Below, one piece after another: positions 9,471-10,585 of a stretch of DNA of 10,585 nt (the stretch's first letter is position 1; each line of letters opens with the position of its first letter). The notes beneath the pieces were generated by a model. It did no database searches. It was not told the DNA's origin and was given only the letters and a program-made list of their open reading frames with translations. A program made the position numbers and the translations under genes. Origin of the DNA: Candidatus Dormiibacterota bacterium (lineage in GTDB: Bacteria > Chloroflexota > Dormibacteria > Dormibacterales > Dormibacteraceae); the NCBI GenBank assembly GCA_003151665.1, contig PLYD01000182.1:1-10585 (forward strand), given 5' to 3'.

Positions 9471-10049
9471 CTAAGGTTTGCCGACATGGCCGTGATCAGA
9501 TCCGCCTCCGTGGCCCGAGTTGCCGCTCGCGTTGCCATGGCTGGGATGGGGGCTGGGAGGCCCGCCATCGGGATGGTTGCTGGGCGGTCCTCCGACGGGA
9601 TGACCGCTGGGCGGTCCTCCATTGGGATGCTGGCCCGGCGAGCTTGTCCCTTGAGTTTTGCGCTCCTGTTGCCCGTGCTGAGACGCAAAGCTGCTGACAC
9701 ACTCACCGACTCCATGACCGCCGGGCGCAAGTGCGACCTTGCACGTCTGGACCTGTTGGACCACTAGGCGCCCCCAGTTCGCTGGATTGGCGCTGCCCGT
9801 GATGACAGCCTCGGTTGTCGCTCCCGCTGCGACGATCGCGACGACTGAGACTGCAAGCGCGGTCACAGTCTTGGCTGAGACCATCGCGGCGAGAGCAAAG
9901 GAGACTCTGTTTAGCGCACCGCCCTGGAGAGTGAGCACTCGGTAGCGGGATTGAGACGGCAGCGGGCTGGGTCCAGTTTCACGCGACGCGTTCTGCTGCA
10001 GTTCACGCTCAAGCCACTCGTCAAAGCCGTTTACCCCATGGGTGCCCAT
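9471..10049 (-). CDS. Single-pass membrane partner of the ECF sigma factor, Gly/Pro/His-rich tail
   Basis: A 192-residue protein encoded 38 nt downstream of the sigma factor and very likely co-transcribed. The N-terminal cytoplasmic part (1-50) has GFDEWLERELQQ (8-19) and a PSPLPSQSRYR segment. A hydrophobic segment spans about 52-84. An outer part has TGSANPANWG (84-93) and two cysteines, C103 and C117, in TCKVALAPGGHGVGECVS. The last 60 residues are low complexity with three tandem GGPPSxHP units and a His/Gly-rich end. The arrangement suggests an anti-sigma or sigma-linked membrane sensor, but no ZAS zinc motif is seen. The reading frame extends upstream to 10442 only as a shadow of the sigma gene, so ATG 10049 is chosen; it lacks a clear Shine-Dalgarno sequence. 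I recall similar proteins from Dormibacterota/Chloroflexota sigma operons. Confidence 0.72.
   Translation of the reverse strand: MGTHGVNGFDEWLERELQQNASRETGPSPLPSQSRYRVLTLQGGALNRVSFALAAMVSAKTVTALAVSVVAIVAAGATTEAVITGSANPANWGRLVVQQVQTCKVALAPGGHGVGECVSSFASQHGQQERKTQGTSSPGQHPNGGPPSGHPVGGPPSNHPDGGPPSPHPSHGNASGNSGHGGGSDHGHVGKP
9552..9632. repeat. 27-bp tandem repeat, three units
   Basis: GCTGGGNGGNCCNCC cores start at 9552, 9579 and 9606, exactly 27 nt apart. The second and third cores are identical over 15 bases (9579-9593 and 9606-9620). On the minus strand each unit encodes nine residues of the form GGPPSxHPx in the tail of the membrane partner protein. The repeat keeps frame, so copy-number change would lengthen or shorten the tail without breaking the gene. 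Confidence 0.75.
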
Positions 10050-10087
10050 CAGTAAAGGGGACTCGCCAGACTCGCAAAGTACCCAAC

Positions 10088-10585
10088 CTACTTTTCGATC
10101 CCATCCCCCAACCGGGCTTGCAGACGAGCCTTGGCAGCGGCCAGGCGAGAGGCGACCGTCCGTTCTGGGATTCCGAGAGTGAGCGCAATCTCTCGGTTCG
10201 TGTAGCCGTGGAGGTGCCTGAGCACGATCGTGGCAGCTTGCTTCGGCGGCAGTGCCCGCAGTTCCCGACGCAGATCGAGATGCATTCCCTCGGTGGGGTC
10301 GGGATCGTCGCGGCGCCCCAATCGAAGAACCAGCTTGCCAACCTCTTGGAACTGTTCTCGGCGACGCTTCGTGAAGGCGACGTTCAACGCAATCCGGTGC
10401 ACCCATGCCTCCGCCGGCGCGTCCTGCTTCCAGCTCTTCCATGCCCGGAAGGCACGCAGGAATGCCTCCTGCGTTGCGTCCTCGGCGGCGGGTCGGTCCT
10501 TCAGGATCATGACCAGCGTCGCAAAGATCCGCTGATAGGTCGTTCGGTATAGCTGGTCGAAGTCCTCTTTATTACCCGGGCGGTA
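10088..10585 (-). CDS. ECF-type RNA polymerase sigma factor (5' end beyond window)
   Basis: A sigma-70 family group 4 factor. The frame is open to the window edge: residues before the first ATG (10510) include DFDQLYRTTYQRIFATLVM, which is core region 2 sequence, so the true start lies beyond 10585. Region 2 continues with AAEDATQEAFLRAFRAWKSW and WVHRIALNVAFTKRRR. Region 4 covers LRALPPKQAATIVLRHLHGYTNREIALTLGIPERTVASRLAAAKARLQARL, with the HTH at GYTNREIALTLGIPERTVASRL. At least 165 residues are visible, close to a full ECF factor. It is probably controlled by the membrane protein encoded just downstream. Confidence 0.92.
   Translation of the reverse strand, partial: YRPGNKEDFDQLYRTTYQRIFATLVMILKDRPAAEDATQEAFLRAFRAWKSWKQDAPAEAWVHRIALNVAFTKRRREQFQEVGKLVLRLGRRDDPDPTEGMHLDLRRELRALPPKQAATIVLRHLHGYTNREIALTLGIPERTVASRLAAAKARLQARLGDGIEK

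Noticed and set aside
9552..9632. CRISPR-like repeat array
   Set aside because: Units are contiguous 27-mers without spacers and encode a periodic peptide in frame.
9314..9730. Extended N-terminus of the response regulator frame (to ATG 9730 or 9487)
   Set aside because: It covers the repetitive 3' part of the preceding gene in another frame and shows no conserved receiver-domain sequence. The domain begins just after 9313.
10050..10442. Long upstream extension of the membrane partner frame
   Set aside because: It is a shadow of the sigma factor gene in another frame; the composition is Arg/Ser/Pro-rich and unlike any domain.

Overview
The window is about 10.6 kb of GC-rich bacterial DNA. 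Two things point to a soil-type member of the Chloroflexota/Dormibacterota: the ECF sigma factor paired with a short TM protein (N-terminal FDEWLEREL, conserved TGSANPANWG...CK...GVGECVS core), and the general GC-rich character. That assignment rests on remembered family resemblance, not on a search.

Layout, left to right. Positions 1-429 hold no recognisable gene but contain a decayed copy (about 207-309) of a repeat seen twice more. A complete homocysteine S-methyltransferase family gene follows (430-1368, +). At 1450-1619 is the second repeat copy: the 3' half of a tRNA-Leu(UAG)-like sequence on the minus strand, then about 100 bp that looks like the 5' end of a tyrosine-recombinase gene read on the plus strand. 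Positions 1657-7000 are a surface-glycan/sulfosugar block. It holds two polytopic GT-C type glycosyltransferases on the minus strand (GT87-like and DUF2142-like), a plus-strand GT2 of the polyprenyl-phosphate sugar synthase type, a clear UDP-sulfoquinovose synthase (sqdB, minus) and a GalE-like NAD epimerase/dehydratase (minus) only 4 nt upstream of sqdB. A broken small membrane-protein reading frame and a hairpin lie in 7207-7497. A compact IF-2B/MtnA-fold protein (7596-8246, +) is followed at 8295-8463 by the third repeat copy. The right end is a minus-strand regulatory group: an ECF sigma factor cut by the window edge, its probable membrane partner with a Gly/Pro/His-rich tail, and a NarL/FixJ-type response regulator.

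How the genes may work together (inference): SqdB supplies UDP-sulfoquinovose and the GalE-like enzyme another UDP-sugar. The GT2 could charge a polyprenyl phosphate, and the two GT-C enzymes could use such lipid-linked donors outside the membrane. No SqdX-type GT4 that would make the sulfolipid SQDG is visible here, so a sulfosugar-containing surface glycan is as plausible as SQDG.

The most striking structure is the set of three same-orientation tRNA/integrase-derived repeats. They partition the window into a 1.1 kb cassette and a 6.7 kb cassette, as expected from repeated integration at a tRNA-Leu gene followed by loss of the integrases.
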